The notes beneath the pieces are model-generated. The model was not told the DNA's origin and did no database searches. It was given only the letters and a program-made list of their open reading frames with translations. From Nitrincola sp. A-D6 (GTDB lineage Bacteria > Pseudomonadota > Gammaproteobacteria > Pseudomonadales > Balneatricaceae): 64,000 nucleotides of DNA. The position numbers and the translations under genes were made by a program. Below, piece by piece: positions 32,533 to 41,309 of this stretch (position 1 is the stretch's first letter; every line of letters begins with the position of its first letter). Location of the stretch: assembly GCF_000764495.1 (NCBI RefSeq), contig NZ_JRLB01000110.1, positions 1 to 64,000 on the forward strand. The letters are read 5' to 3'.

Positions 32533-33135
32533 TCAATGTAACTGTTTACGCTTATCCGCTGGATCAGGGTCAACATCAGGATTGCATTCAGCGAATATAT
32601 ACAAAGCGGCCATACGCACATACTCTTGCAATTCCAGCAATCCAGACTCATCTTCATCATCCAATTCATCCGGATCTGTCGATACCTGGGCTATTTCAGC
32701 AAAATCCTGCAGCCCTTCTTTAAGTGCATCAGACATAGGCTGTTCACCAAGATACATACCAAAGCCGGCCAAAAAGCCACTACACCAGCTGCTTAAAGCA
32801 TCAACTCGCTGACTGATTTCCTGCTCATCATCCGGCAGCAACAAACGAAAGCCAAGATCTTCATCCAGTAGCTGCGCCAGCGTTATATGATAGAGTGATG
32901 CAAATAGCAGCTTGCCTTCATCTTGCACCAACTGATCGACGTTCATCAATTCACACAGCACACGCAGGAGTGTATCCGTATCAAAACGCGCACCGGCAGA
33001 CAATTGACCGGCCATCAGCCCGTGTAGCTCAGCCGGTGATAGAGTCAACACCCCTTCACTGATCATCAGGTCAGCAATGGCATCAAAATCAGGGAGGTCA
33101 GGCAGCGTTTTTTCAGCAGTCATTTCAATATCCAT
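32533..33135 (-). CDS. YgfB/UPF0149 family protein
   Basis: A 200-aa acidic cytoplasmic protein of the UPF0149 (YgfB) family. The gene precedes pepP in almost all gammaproteobacteria. It shows the family core LTLSPAELHGLMAGQLSAGA, the central WCSGFLAGFGM and a very acidic C-terminal tail (DPDELDDEDESGLLELQEYVRMA). In Pseudomonas a YgfB protein has been linked to peptidoglycan-stress and beta-lactamase regulation; whether that holds here is unknown. Start choice is uncertain between ATG at 33135 and ATG at 33123; the second has a GGA-type ribosome site. It is divergent from zapB-like/zapA. Confidence 0.88.
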   Translation of the reverse strand: MDIEMTAEKTLPDLPDFDAIADLMISEGVLTLSPAELHGLMAGQLSAGARFDTDTLLRVLCELMNVDQLVQDEGKLLFASLYHITLAQLLDEDLGFRLLLPDDEQEISQRVDALSSWCSGFLAGFGMYLGEQPMSDALKEGLQDFAEIAQVSTDPDELDDEDESGLLELQEYVRMAALYIFAECNPDVDPDPADKRKQLH

Positions 33136-33310
33136 CAGAGAAATAAATAAATCAGAGGCTGGCTATGCTAGCATTTACTGTAGAGGGTATGAATAGCCTG
33201 TCTAAATGACCAGAATGCGCGTCAAGCTCGGTAGTTTATCCGCAAAGGATGTCAAGGTTTGCCACAGGCTGTTAATATAAAACATGATGGTTGTCAGGAA
33301 GCGCCCGGAC

Positions 33311-33520
33311 ATGAGTGAACATCTTTTTAATGCACTGGAACACAAAGTTGATCAACTGATCGCTCGACTCAACGAACTGGAAAAAGAAAATAAACGCCTG
33401 CACGAGTCAGAACAGCGTTTAAAAGAAGAGCGCACCCAGCTGATGCAACTGAACACACAAACCCAAAGTAAAATTGAGGCCATGATTTCCCGGTTGAAAT
33501 CCTTGGAGCACGGATCATGA
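33311..33520 (+). CDS. ZapB-like small coiled-coil protein (TIGR02449 type)
   Basis: A 69-aa protein that is almost wholly a predicted coiled coil (HKVDQLIARLNELEKENKRL onward). It starts at ATG 33311 (MSEHLFNALEHK) with a GGAAG ribosome site; frames upstream of this are not needed. It overlaps zapA by 4 bases (ATGA). Small coiled-coil proteins next to zapA are common in gammaproteobacteria and are thought to act with ZapA at the Z ring; the role here is inferred from position and shape. Confidence 0.85.
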   Translation: MSEHLFNALEHKVDQLIARLNELEKENKRLHESEQRLKEERTQLMQLNTQTQSKIEAMISRLKSLEHGS

Positions 33521-33816
33521 CAACAGCGAGAAGTGTTACTGTCAGACTACTTGATAAAGAATACACTATCAGCTGCCCAGATGGCGCTGAAGCTGAACTG
33601 TTGGCATCAGCCGATTATCTGAATGATAAAATGCGCGAGATCAAAAACACCGGGAAGATTGTCGGGCTTGAACGCATTGCAGTGATGGCTGCACTGAACA
33701 TGTCGCACGAATTGTTGAAAAACAAGGAATCTCAGCGGCAGAGTGTGGATACACACTTGCGCCACCTTGGCAGTAAAATTGATAATGCATTGAACACATC
33801 CAGCTCGGGTAGCTGA
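33517..33816 (+). CDS. zapA: Cell division protein ZapA
   Basis: A 99-aa protein that binds and cross-links FtsZ filaments. The N-terminal domain has TVRLLDKEYTISCPDGAEAELLASADYLN and the C-terminal half is a helical dimerisation region (LERIAVMAALNMSHELL). It overlaps the small coiled-coil gene upstream and is followed after 30 bp by the 6S RNA gene, a conserved order (zapA-ssrS-5-FCL). Confidence 0.95.
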   Translation: MTTARSVTVRLLDKEYTISCPDGAEAELLASADYLNDKMREIKNTGKIVGLERIAVMAALNMSHELLKNKESQRQSVDTHLRHLGSKIDNALNTSSSGS

Positions 33817-33840
33817 CAATCACGGCTAATCTGGTATAAT
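33813..33840 (+). promoter_or_regulatory. 6S RNA promoter
   Basis: CTGACA (33813-33818), a 16-bp spacer and TATAAT (33835-33840) lie just before the 6S RNA. The -35 overlaps the zapA stop codon. Spacing to the expected 5' end (about 33847) is right for a sigma-70 promoter. Confidence 0.7.
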
Positions 33841-33846
33841 GCAATT

Positions 33847-34026
33847 GTCTCCTGAGGTGTTTGAGAGCTGGTTAAGTCCCTCGAGCCTATATCCTTCTAA
33901 ACGGGAGTGTCACTTTGATGTTGTGTGCATGTCCGCTTGCCGGAAAGCCTAATATGTCAGAAACTGCTCCCTCTCTGAACCTCACGGTTCAGGGCCAGAA
34001 CCAGTAAACGGCACCTTGGGAGACCC
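33847..34026 (+). ncRNA. ssrS: 6S RNA
   Basis: 6S RNA mimics an open promoter and binds the sigma-70 RNA polymerase holoenzyme in stationary phase. The closing stem is visible: GTCTCC-T-GAGGTG near the 5' end pairs with CACCTT-G-GGAGAC at 34012-34024. Family landmarks AGTCCCTCGAGCC and the GCCGGAAAGCCTAATAT region lie in the expected order, as does a long arm with CTGAACC/GGTTCAG. Length is about 180 nt. The position between zapA and the 5-FCL gene is diagnostic. The 3' arm of the closing stem contains the ribosome site of the next gene. Confidence 0.93.
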
Positions 34027-34031
34027 TCATC

Positions 34032-34627
34032 ATGCCAGATGACCGTAAAGCCTTACGCCAACAAATCAGACGCCAACGCCGATCACTCTCCGCCACAGAA
34101 CAAAAACAGCACGCCAAACAACTTTGCCTCAACCTTAAACAACAACTCTGGTTTCGACGTGCGCGAAAAATCGCTCTCTATTTGCCCAATGATGGCGAGA
34201 TCAGCCCGAACCGCTTATTCGCTTATGCTGGCAATTAGGAAAAACTGTTTACCTGCCGGTACTTCATCCGATACATCACAACCGCTTATGGTTTTTACCC
34301 TACAGGGTAGACAGCCCCATGCGCTTGAACAGCTACGGTATTTCCGAACCTAAACTACAACACACACCCAAGACACCTGCCTGGGCGTTGGACCTGGTTT
34401 TTCTTCCACTGGTAGCTTTTGACACTGAAGGTGGGCGACTAGGGATGGGGGGCGGCTATTACGACCGGACTTTCGGCTTCAAGCTGCGATCCAAAGGAGT
34501 CAGAGGACCAAAACTAATAGGCCTGGCACACGAATTACAAAAAGTGAGCAGCCTGGCAATGCAAAGCTGGGATGTTCCGTTAACAGGTATCGTGACAGAA
34601 ACAGGTATTTATCGCTTCAGCTATTAA
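34032..34627 (+). CDS. ygfA: 5-formyltetrahydrofolate cyclo-ligase (frame interrupted)
   Basis: Converts 5-formyl-THF to 5,10-methenyl-THF with ATP. The ATG at 34032 follows a GGGAG site. The N-terminal part (RQQIRRQRRSLS, KIALYLPNDGEISP) runs to FAYAGN-stop. Near 34229 the reading must move one frame to give FAYAWQLGKTVYLPVLHP, then SPMRLNSYGISEP and the signature GGRLGMGGGYYDRTF. One added C restores about 198 aa, the family length. Folate-salvage linkage with 6S RNA is conserved. Its 3' end overlaps a small convergent frame on the other strand (34617-34742). Confidence 0.92.
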
Positions 34628-34742
34628 AGACCTGCTGAACTACAGCAGCAAACTCAATACCACTCTGAGATACACCAGTCATTACAGTGCCAACTACAAA
34701 TACCAGCACTAACACCAGCACCAGATCAGGACTCCGTCTCAT
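34617..34742 (-). CDS. Candidate small membrane protein (41 aa)
   Basis: A 41-codon frame with ATG at 34742 and TGA at 34619-34617. It begins with Met-Arg-Arg-Ser-Pro-Asp and then has one strongly hydrophobic segment (about residues 7-23, LVLVLVLVFVVGTVMTG), ending in a short polar tail. This shape, a charged start, one membrane helix and a short tail, is typical of real small membrane proteins. The upstream AGAGA could be a weak ribosome site. It converges with the 5-FCL gene and overlaps its last 11 bases. I do not recognise a named family. Low GC and Val/Leu codons could also produce such a frame by chance. Confidence 0.5.
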   Translation of the reverse strand: MRRSPDLVLVLVLVFVVGTVMTGVSQSGIEFAAVVQQVFNS

Positions 34743-34969
34743 CTTGTTTATCTCTTTTATTAATTGATTGCAGTGTATTAGTTAAACAGTCATTTAAGCT
34801 GACTATAAAAACACCAAACGGGTGTTTACCACGCAAGCACAGTGTTTCATAAATAGAAAATATTTCAAGTCTATTACAAGATTTTTTTTGTTTTTTTACT
34901 GGATGTTATATGACTGAGTTAAGCCCATATCTTGAACAACCATCCAAACCCTATGAATTAAATGTATTT
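34743..34969. other. AT-rich intergenic region
   Basis: Between the small minus-strand frame and the AEC gene the sequence is AT-rich with long T-runs (around 34882-34898). One small hairpin is visible (AAACACC/GGTGTTT, about 34808-34826) with a short U-tract on the minus strand, a possible weak terminator for the AEC gene. No RNA gene or further coding frame is convincing. Confidence 0.4.
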
Positions 34970-35878
34970 TCACAGCAGTAACATCAGCCAAAATGGGATA
35001 GTTAACATAGATAATAAGGTTTGCGCAGTAATGATAGCCGCCATAAGTGACGCATCACCACCCAGCTGGCGCGCAAGAATATAGGCAGATGTAGCTGTAG
35101 GGATGGTAGCAAAGGTAATAAATACCCCCGCTGCCAGGGTCGATAAACCCAACAACAGCGCAATCAGCGCAGCAAATAAGGGGAAGATCAGTAGTTTAAT
35201 CACAATAGCAAAGAGCATCCCTCGCCCTGAACGACGCAAGGCCGACAGGTTCAGAGCGGCTCCAACCGACAGCAGCCCCAGTGGCAGCGCCATTTGTGAC
35301 AAGAGCACAAAGAAGGGCCGCATCATCTCAGGCAAGCCCCCCGCCAGGTTAATAATGACACCCAATACTGATGCTAATATCAGTGGATTTGTCAGCAGTG
35401 TTTTCAGCACACCACCGAATGTTGGCTGGCGATCTGCATTATGAGCGAACACCAACACACAGAGCAGATTCAGCACAGGAATCATTACCGCTGCTACCAC
35501 GGCGGCTAACGCTATCCCGGCAGAGCCAAACTGGGCCGAGGAAACCGCCAGGGCCACAAACGTATTGAAACGCATACTGCCCTGATAAAAGGACGTAAAA
35601 GCCGCACTCTCCAACTGCAAGAAACGTCGCAGAGCATAACAAACCAGCGTTCCTGCACTCAACAACAGCAGCACGGCCAGCATCAATACCAAAGACTCCT
35701 GACCTGACAATGAAGCCTGGCTCAGACTGTGGATCAGCAAAGCTGGAAACAAAAAGTAGTAAGTCAAGCGCTCAGCTGGCAGCCAAAACCCATCACCAGG
35801 GAAGCCAAAACGACGCATGCCCGCGCCGGTAAGCAAAAGTGCAAACACCGGCCAGAGCACCGTTACTACTGATAACAT
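34970..35878 (-). CDS. AEC-family transporter (auxin efflux carrier superfamily)
   Basis: A 302-aa inner-membrane permease with about ten predicted membrane helices, starting MLSVVTVLWPVFALLLTGAGMRR. The two-halves architecture, the central hydrophilic loop (ADRQPTFGGVLKTLLTNPLI) and the C-terminal AGVFITFATIPTATSAYILARQLGGD match the AEC (membrane transport PF03547) family. Members move carboxylates such as malate, but the substrate here cannot be told. It stands alone, convergent with the 5-FCL region and divergent from a chemoreceptor gene; a shared 154-bp control region contains a palindrome. Confidence 0.88.
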   Translation of the reverse strand: MLSVVTVLWPVFALLLTGAGMRRFGFPGDGFWLPAERLTYYFLFPALLIHSLSQASLSGQESLVLMLAVLLLLSAGTLVCYALRRFLQLESAAFTSFYQGSMRFNTFVALAVSSAQFGSAGIALAAVVAAVMIPVLNLLCVLVFAHNADRQPTFGGVLKTLLTNPLILASVLGVIINLAGGLPEMMRPFFVLLSQMALPLGLLSVGAALNLSALRRSGRGMLFAIVIKLLIFPLFAALIALLLGLSTLAAGVFITFATIPTATSAYILARQLGGDASLMAAIITAQTLLSMLTIPFWLMLLL

Positions 35879-35915
35879 AAGTATTCCTGATATTTTTAAG
35901 ACCAGCAGCAGCTGA

Positions 35916-35946
35916 TTGACATTTGTCCAAAGTACAGTTTTATAAT
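35916..35946 (+). promoter_or_regulatory. Promoter for the chemoreceptor gene
   Basis: TTGACA (35916-35921) and TATAAT (35941-35946) are both exact consensus, but the spacer is 19 bp, longer than the optimal 17. That spacing usually needs an activator or lowers basal activity. The start codon is 87 bp downstream. Confidence 0.55.
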
Positions 35947-35955
35947 CTTATAAAA
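35938..35955. repeat. Perfect 18-bp palindrome over the -10 element
   Basis: TTTTATAA-TC-TTATAAAA is a perfect 8-bp inverted repeat with a 2-bp centre, covering the -10 hexamer of the candidate chemoreceptor promoter. It could be a repressor operator or an AT-rich element for DNA-bending proteins. AT-rich palindromes also arise by chance. Confidence 0.5.
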
Positions 35956-36032
35956 TGTGCTTGAATTAAATTAACAATAACTTAATTAGAAAGCAGCCGG
36001 ATACCCGGTTACTGGCTCAAGGACCTCTGTCA

Positions 36033-37943
36033 ATGCTGAGAAATATACGCATATCCATCCGTCTTTCGTTGGGTACAGCCATCATGTTGGCATTGGTCAT
36101 TGCCATCATTATTCCCACCGTCCTGAACCTGCTAAGTAATATCACACAACGCGCCGAAAGCCGTCAACTCGAAGATCTACATAACGCACTGCAGGCATCC
36201 ATTGATCAAACAGCCGAACAGGCGTTACGCATCACCACCGCCGCCACAAGTGGCGTTGGTATTTCTGAAGCCTTCGCTAACCGCGACAGAGCACTGCTAC
36301 AACAACTGACACAGCCGGTGTTTGAAGCGCTACAAGAAACGTATAACATCCGCCAGTTTCAATTCCACCAGCCACCCGCCACGTCTTATCTGCGCCTGCA
36401 TCAATTGGATAAATATGATGATGACCTCAGCAGCTTTCGCCTGACAGTACTTGAAGCCAACCAGCAGCAGCATGCTCAAAGCGGTCTGGAAAGCGGTGTT
36501 GCTGGCATCGGTCTACGTGGTGTCATTCCTGTCTATCATCAACAACGCCATATAGGCTCAGCTGAAGTTGGGCTTTCATTTGGCCAGGACTTTTTTAACA
36601 CCTTTACTGAACGTTTTGGTGCACAGGCCGCACTGCATATCCCAGCCGACAGTGGCTTCAATACCTTCGCCACCACGATTGAAAATAATACTTCCCTGTC
36701 TCAGACACAACTAAATCAGGTTATGCAAGGTCAGGTCTACACTAGCAAAGTCGACAGAGGTGAACAGAGCTGGGCTGTTATGGCGCGCCCGATCATGGAC
36801 TTCTCTGGCAAGCCCTTAGGTGTCGTTGAACTGATGATTGACCGTACTGAATATGTGCAGGGCTACCAACAGGCACTGATACGTATCGTCGTAATCGGCA
36901 TAGTGTCAGTCTTGCTGGGCCTGCTGATGGCAACATTACTGGCTCGCAGCATTATCAAACCTTTGAAAACAACGGCTGACAGCTTACGCAATATTGCCGC
37001 TGGTGATGGTGATCTGACTGCACGTCTGGATGAAACTGGCCGTGATGAGTTGGCAGACCTGGCCAGTTCATTCAATCATTTTGTTGAACATATCCACAGC
37101 CTGATCAAACAGGTTGGTGCTGCGACAGTTCAACTGTCTGCCGCAGCCGAAGAGCTGTCAGCCTCCAGTACAGACACCTCACAGCAAGCTAAAAAAGTGC
37201 AGTCTGAAACCCTGCAAGTCGCTACCGCAATGAATGAGATGACCGCCACAGTCACCGAAGTTGCCGACAATGCTGACCAGACTTCGCATGCCGCTGGCGC
37301 AGCCAATGAACTGGCCTTGTCTGGCAAACAAAAACTGGTTAACACCCAACAGTCGATTCAAGGGCTGGCTAGTGACATCGAGGCAGCCGCTCAAATCATA
37401 AATCACTTGTCTAATGATAGCCGGGAGATTAGTAAAATTCTCGATGTGATTCGTGACATATCCGACCAGACCAACCTGCTGGCATTAAATGCCGCCATTG
37501 AAGCCGCACGCGCTGGTGAACAGGGACGTGGATTTGCGGTGGTGGCCGATGAAGTACGCAGCCTCGCCAGTCGTACCCAGAACTCAACGGTGGATATTCA
37601 ACACATGATTGAACGTCTGCAATCCGGAGCCGAAAAAGCGGTGAATTCAATGGAGTTAAGCCGTAGCAAAGCCACCACCAGTGTGACCAGTTGCAACGAT
37701 ACCAATGAAGCACTGAGTAGTATTGCTGGCGCGATAGAGACCATTAACAGCATGAACATTCAGATTGCTGAAGCAGCTCGTCAGCAGTCCCAGGTTGCCG
37801 ATGAAATAAACCACAATATCAGCTTTATTACCGATGCGGCTGAAATGACCTCAAGCAGTACTGATCAAGTCAATACAGCAGCGGACGAACTGGCCAAGCT
37901 CGCCAGTGACCTCCAGGGCCGGATTGGACGTTTCAAGGTTTGA
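36033..37943 (+). CDS. Methyl-accepting chemotaxis protein with Cache-type sensor
   Basis: A 636-aa transmembrane chemoreceptor. A signal-anchor helix (about residues 11-37) is followed by a roughly 250-residue periplasmic domain. That domain has [26 protein letters not shown] and [27 protein letters not shown], landmarks of a double-Cache (dCache_3-like) sensor. A second membrane helix (about 285-307), a HAMP domain with [23 protein letters not shown], and the methyl-accepting coiled coil follow. The hairpin tip [29 protein letters not shown] binds CheA/CheW. No other chemotaxis gene is nearby, and the ligand is unknown. A strong terminator follows. Confidence 0.95.
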   Translation: MLRNIRISIRLSLGTAIMLALVIAIIIPTVLNLLSNITQRAESRQLEDLHNALQASIDQTAEQALRITTAATSGVGISEAFANRDRALLQQLTQPVFEALQETYNIRQFQFHQPPATSYLRLHQLDKYDDDLSSFRLTVLEANQQQHAQSGLESGVAGIGLRGVIPVYHQQRHIGSAEVGLSFGQDFFNTFTERFGAQAALHIPADSGFNTFATTIENNTSLSQTQLNQVMQGQVYTSKVDRGEQSWAVMARPIMDFSGKPLGVVELMIDRTEYVQGYQQALIRIVVIGIVSVLLGLLMATLLARSIIKPLKTTADSLRNIAAGDGDLTARLDETGRDELADLASSFNHFVEHIHSLIKQVGAATVQLSAAAEELSASSTDTSQQAKKVQSETLQVATAMNEMTATVTEVADNADQTSHAAGAANELALSGKQKLVNTQQSIQGLASDIEAAAQIINHLSNDSREISKILDVIRDISDQTNLLALNAAIEAARAGEQGRGFAVVADEVRSLASRTQNSTVDIQHMIERLQSGAEKAVNSMELSRSKATTSVTSCNDTNEALSSIAGAIETINSMNIQIAEAARQQSQVADEINHNISFITDAAEMTSSSTDQVNTAADELAKLASDLQGRIGRFKV

Positions 37944-37949
37944 CTATGC

Positions 37950-37996
37950 ACCGGGGCGGGTTAACTAACGACTAACCCGCCCCGGTTAAGTTTTTT
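37950..37996 (+). terminator. Strong terminator after the chemoreceptor gene
   Basis: A perfect 14-bp GC-rich stem (ACCGGGGCGGGTTA/TAACCCGCCCCGGT) with a 9-nt loop lies 7 bp after the stop codon. Six T residues follow after TAAG. It also separates the convergent argH gene. Confidence 0.85.
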
Positions 37997-38011
37997 CTAT
38001 ACCTGTAGAAA

Positions 38012-39414
38012 TCAGCTGTGCTGATCTCGGCCAGACAATAACTGCTGACCAACTGCAACGGCTTTACGAACTTGATCCGGCGCAGTGCCACCGATATGGT
38101 CTCTGGCGGAAACAGAACCTTCCAGTGTCAGTACACTAAACACATCCGCTTCAATCACGCCCGAGAACTGCTGTAATTCAGACAGTTCCATCTGCCCAGA
38201 TCCTTACCCATGCGTATACCATAAGCCACCGACAAGCCGACAACTTCATGCGCATCACGGAAAGCAACACCTTTACGCACCAGATAATCGGCCAGGTCCG
38301 TAGCTGTAGAGAAACCACGCAAGGCCGCCTCGCGCATAACCTCTTTACGCGCCTGCAGAGCTGGCACCATATCGGCGAAGGCACGCAAACACCCCTTGAC
38401 CGTATCGACAGTATCAAACAGCGGCTCTTTGTCTTCCTGATTATCCTTGTTGTATGCCAGGGGCTGAGACTTCATCAATGTCAGCAAGGAGAACAGATGG
38501 CCATACACCCGACCACTTTTCCCGCGAACCAGCTCTGGCACATCCGGATTTTTTTTCTGCGGCATAATCGACGATCCGGTACAAAAACGGTCGGGCAGAT
38601 CAACAAAATTGAACTGTGCCGACGCCCAGAGCACCAGTTCTTCTGACATACGGGTCATATGCATCAACAAAACACTTGATGCGGCACAGAACTCTATAGC
38701 GAAATCTCGATCCGACACTGCATCTAAAGAATTACCCGCTGGTGCGGAAAACTTCAGCAGTTCAGCGGTATAGTGACGGTCAATCGGGTAGGTAGTGCCC
38801 GCAAGAGCTGCTGCGCCCAAGGGCAAAATATTAATACGCTTACGGCAATCGACAAAACGCTCATAATCACGGCTGAGCATTTCAAACCAGGCCATCAGAT
38901 GGTGTCCGAAGGTCACTGGTTGCGCCGTTTGCAGATGAGTAAAGCCTGGCATAATGGTATCCGCTTCGCGCTCAGCCAACTCCAGCAACCCCTGCTGCAA
39001 TCGCGACAGTTCATCCAGAATCAAATCGGTTTCATCGCGTAGATAGAGGCGTATATCCGTCGCCACCTGATCATTACGTGACCTGCCGGTATGCAGCTTT
39101 TTACCGATCACACCGATTTTGTGTGTCAGCGCCGCTTCGATATTCATATGGACATCTTCTAACGCCACCGACCACTCGAACTCACCCCGCTCTATTTCAA
39201 CACGAATTTCACCCAGCCCACGCAAAATGGCATCACACTCTTCCTGAGTGAGTACACCCACCTGTGTCAGCATTCGCGCATGAGCAACGGAACCCTGGAT
39301 ATCTTGTTTGTAGAGACGCTTATCGAAATCCACAGAGGCGGTAAAACGCGCCACAAAGGCATCGGTCGGCTCGGAAAAACGGCCGCCCCACTGCTGATTG
39401 GTTTTGTTGCTCAT
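38012..39414 (-). CDS. argH: Argininosuccinate lyase (frame interrupted near the C terminus)
   Basis: Splits argininosuccinate to arginine and fumarate, the last step of arginine synthesis. The start at ATG 39414 ([16 protein letters not shown]) has a GGAG ribosome site. The signature [12 protein letters not shown] and the catalytic [15 protein letters not shown] are present. Near 38196 the frame breaks after MGKDL: the sequence goes into a short tail and stops, while the next frame reads [19 protein letters not shown] to a TGA at 38012-38014. One added base gives about 467 aa, normal length. It is divergent from hemC. Confidence 0.93.
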
Positions 39415-39468
39415 ACTGATACTCTCCATGAACAGGCCATGAACTGGCGAATGGCTGAAAATCCCGCC

Positions 39469-39500
39469 ATTATACCAAGCTTGGCCACGGATTACCGTGG
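39469..39500 (-). promoter_or_regulatory. argH promoter -10 and nearby inverted repeat
   Basis: Minus strand TATAAT (39474-39469) lies 55 bp before the argH start. No good -35 hexamer is seen; its place is taken by an inverted repeat CCACGG-ATTA-CCGTGG (39485-39500), a possible regulator site. Confidence 0.5.
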
Positions 39501-39575
39501 GGTTTATCGCCCGTTGGGGTTAATCTGCTACAATCTGTGTCTGATTTTTTGCACTCACGGCAACAGGACTCCATT

Positions 39576-40513
39576 ATGAGCAGAACCATCCGTATCGCAA
39601 CACGCCGAAGCCTGCTGGCTCTCTGGCAGGCTGAATATGTCAAAGCTGAACTTGAAGCGCACCACCCGGCATCCAGATCGAGCTGGTCACTATGGTGACT
39701 CAGGGCGACAAAATTCTGGATACGCCTTTAGCAAAAATCGGTGGTAAAGGCCTTTTTGTTAAAGAACTGGAAAATGCCATGCTGGAGAATCGCGCTGATA
39801 TTGCTGTGCATTCGATGAAAGATGTTCCTATGGAGTTCCCTGAAGGGCTGGGACTTGCCGTGATTTGTCCACGCGAAAAACCCACTGATGCCTTTGTCAG
39901 CAACCACTTTGACTCACTGGATGATCTACCTCAGGGCGCTCATGTCGGCACCTCATCATTGCGCCGTGAAGTACAGGTGCGCGAGCGCCGCCCTGACCTG
40001 AAAGTCAGTAGCTTGCGTGGCAATGTGCAGACTCGCCTGGGCAAGCTGGATGCGGGTGAGTTCGATGCCATTATCCTGGCGACCGCTGGTCTGGTAAGGC
40101 TCAAGCTGGAAAGCCGCATTCGTAAAGAGATGCCAGCTGAAGAGTGCCTTCCAGCAGGTGGGCAGGGTGCAGTCGGTATTGAATGCCGAAGTGATGATCA
40201 GGAACTGATCGACCTGCTCCAGCCACTACACGACACTCAAACAGCCAGTCGCGTACTGGCAGAGCGCGCTATGAATCGCCGTCTGGAAGGTGGATGCCAG
40301 GTACCTATCGGCTGTTATGCGGTGCTGCAGCAGAATAACACCCAGCTTTGGCTACGTGGATTGGTCGGTCTGCCGGATGGCAGTCGCGTACTACGGGATG
40401 AAATCACCGGACCGGTAGAATCAGCCGAAGCCTTAGGCATTCAACTGGCAGAGCAACTGCTTGCAGCGGGTGCTGATGACATATTAAAGCATGTCTATAC
40501 AGAACGCGGTTAA
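39576..40513 (+). CDS. hemC: Hydroxymethylbilane synthase (frame interrupted near the N terminus)
   Basis: Joins four porphobilinogen molecules into hydroxymethylbilane on a dipyrromethane cofactor. The ATG at 39576 has an AGGA site and the frame reads [25 protein letters not shown], then breaks at about 39669. CACCCGGCATCC must gain one G to continue into [16 protein letters not shown]. About 312 aa result, the family length. The cofactor-binding cysteine is in [12 protein letters not shown] and the substrate loop is [16 protein letters not shown]. It begins the hemC-D-X-Y operon and overlaps hemD by 23 bases. Confidence 0.94.
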
Positions 40514-41309
40514 TGGCCTGCAGGGGCAGCGCTTACTGGTAACACGAGCGCTGCATCAGAGTCAGGCACAGCAGACTTTGATTCAGTCGCTCGGCGGTGA
40601 AGCCGTTTGTCTGCCGCTTATCCAGATCGAGCCGGTCAGTGAATCAGATTCAGTCTATACTGACACCAAGCAGCGCATCCTGGATCTGGATCTGTATCAA
40701 AAAGTCATTTTTGTCAGTCCTAATGCTGCCAGGCTGGGTGTTGAGCTGATTGAAGACTTCTGGCCGCAGCTGCCAGTGGGTATCGACTGGATAGGTATCG
40801 GTCGACAGACAGTCAAGCAGCTTGAACAGCAGGGTATTCGTGCCTGGTCCAGCGATCAGGGCTATGACTCCGAGGCACTGCTGAGTAGCGACAGGTTTCA
40901 GCAGGTCGGAGGTCAACGCATTTTGATACTGCGGGGAAACGCTGGTCGTGACCTGATGAGAAGCACGCTGACAGAACGCGGGGCCAAAGTTGACTATGGT
41001 ACAGTTTACTATCGACGCCTGCCCAGTTATTCTGAACAGACATTAAAGCAGAAACTGCTGGATGAACCCTTATCGGCGCTGCTCATTACCAGTGGCGAAA
41101 GTCTGCTGAACCTGCAGACCCTGATTACAACCCATTCAGCAGACCGGTATCAAGCGCTGCTCAACACGCTTTTAATAGTGCCCAGTGAACGCATTGCTGT
41201 CATTGCACGGGAGCTGGGATACAGGCGGGTCAGAGTTGCTCAGGGACCGGATGATGACTCAATGGTCCGGGCCACTCTCCCCGGAAATGACTTGGAACAG
41301 CTGGCATGA
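40491..41309 (+). CDS. hemD: Uroporphyrinogen-III synthase
   Basis: Cyclises hydroxymethylbilane with inversion of ring D to uroporphyrinogen III. The 272-aa protein is poorly conserved in sequence, as is usual, but shows [13 protein letters not shown] near the start, [19 protein letters not shown], and a C-terminal TSGESLLNL with [12 protein letters not shown]. It overlaps hemC by 23 bases and hemX by 4, so the four genes are one translation-coupled unit. Confidence 0.92.
   Translation: MSIQNAVNGLQGQRLLVTRALHQSQAQQTLIQSLGGEAVCLPLIQIEPVSESDSVYTDTKQRILDLDLYQKVIFVSPNAARLGVELIEDFWPQLPVGIDWIGIGRQTVKQLEQQGIRAWSSDQGYDSEALLSSDRFQQVGGQRILILRGNAGRDLMRSTLTERGAKVDYGTVYYRRLPSYSEQTLKQKLLDEPLSALLITSGESLLNLQTLITTHSADRYQALLNTLLIVPSERIAVIARELGYRRVRVAQGPDDDSMVRATLPGNDLEQLA

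Noticed and set aside
34028-34627. ygfA as a true pseudogene
   Set aside because: All motifs are intact and one base restores the full frame; it matches the general error pattern.
40650-40916. Minus-strand frames inside hemC-hemY
   Set aside because: Shadows of well-supported genes, with no ribosome sites or family features.
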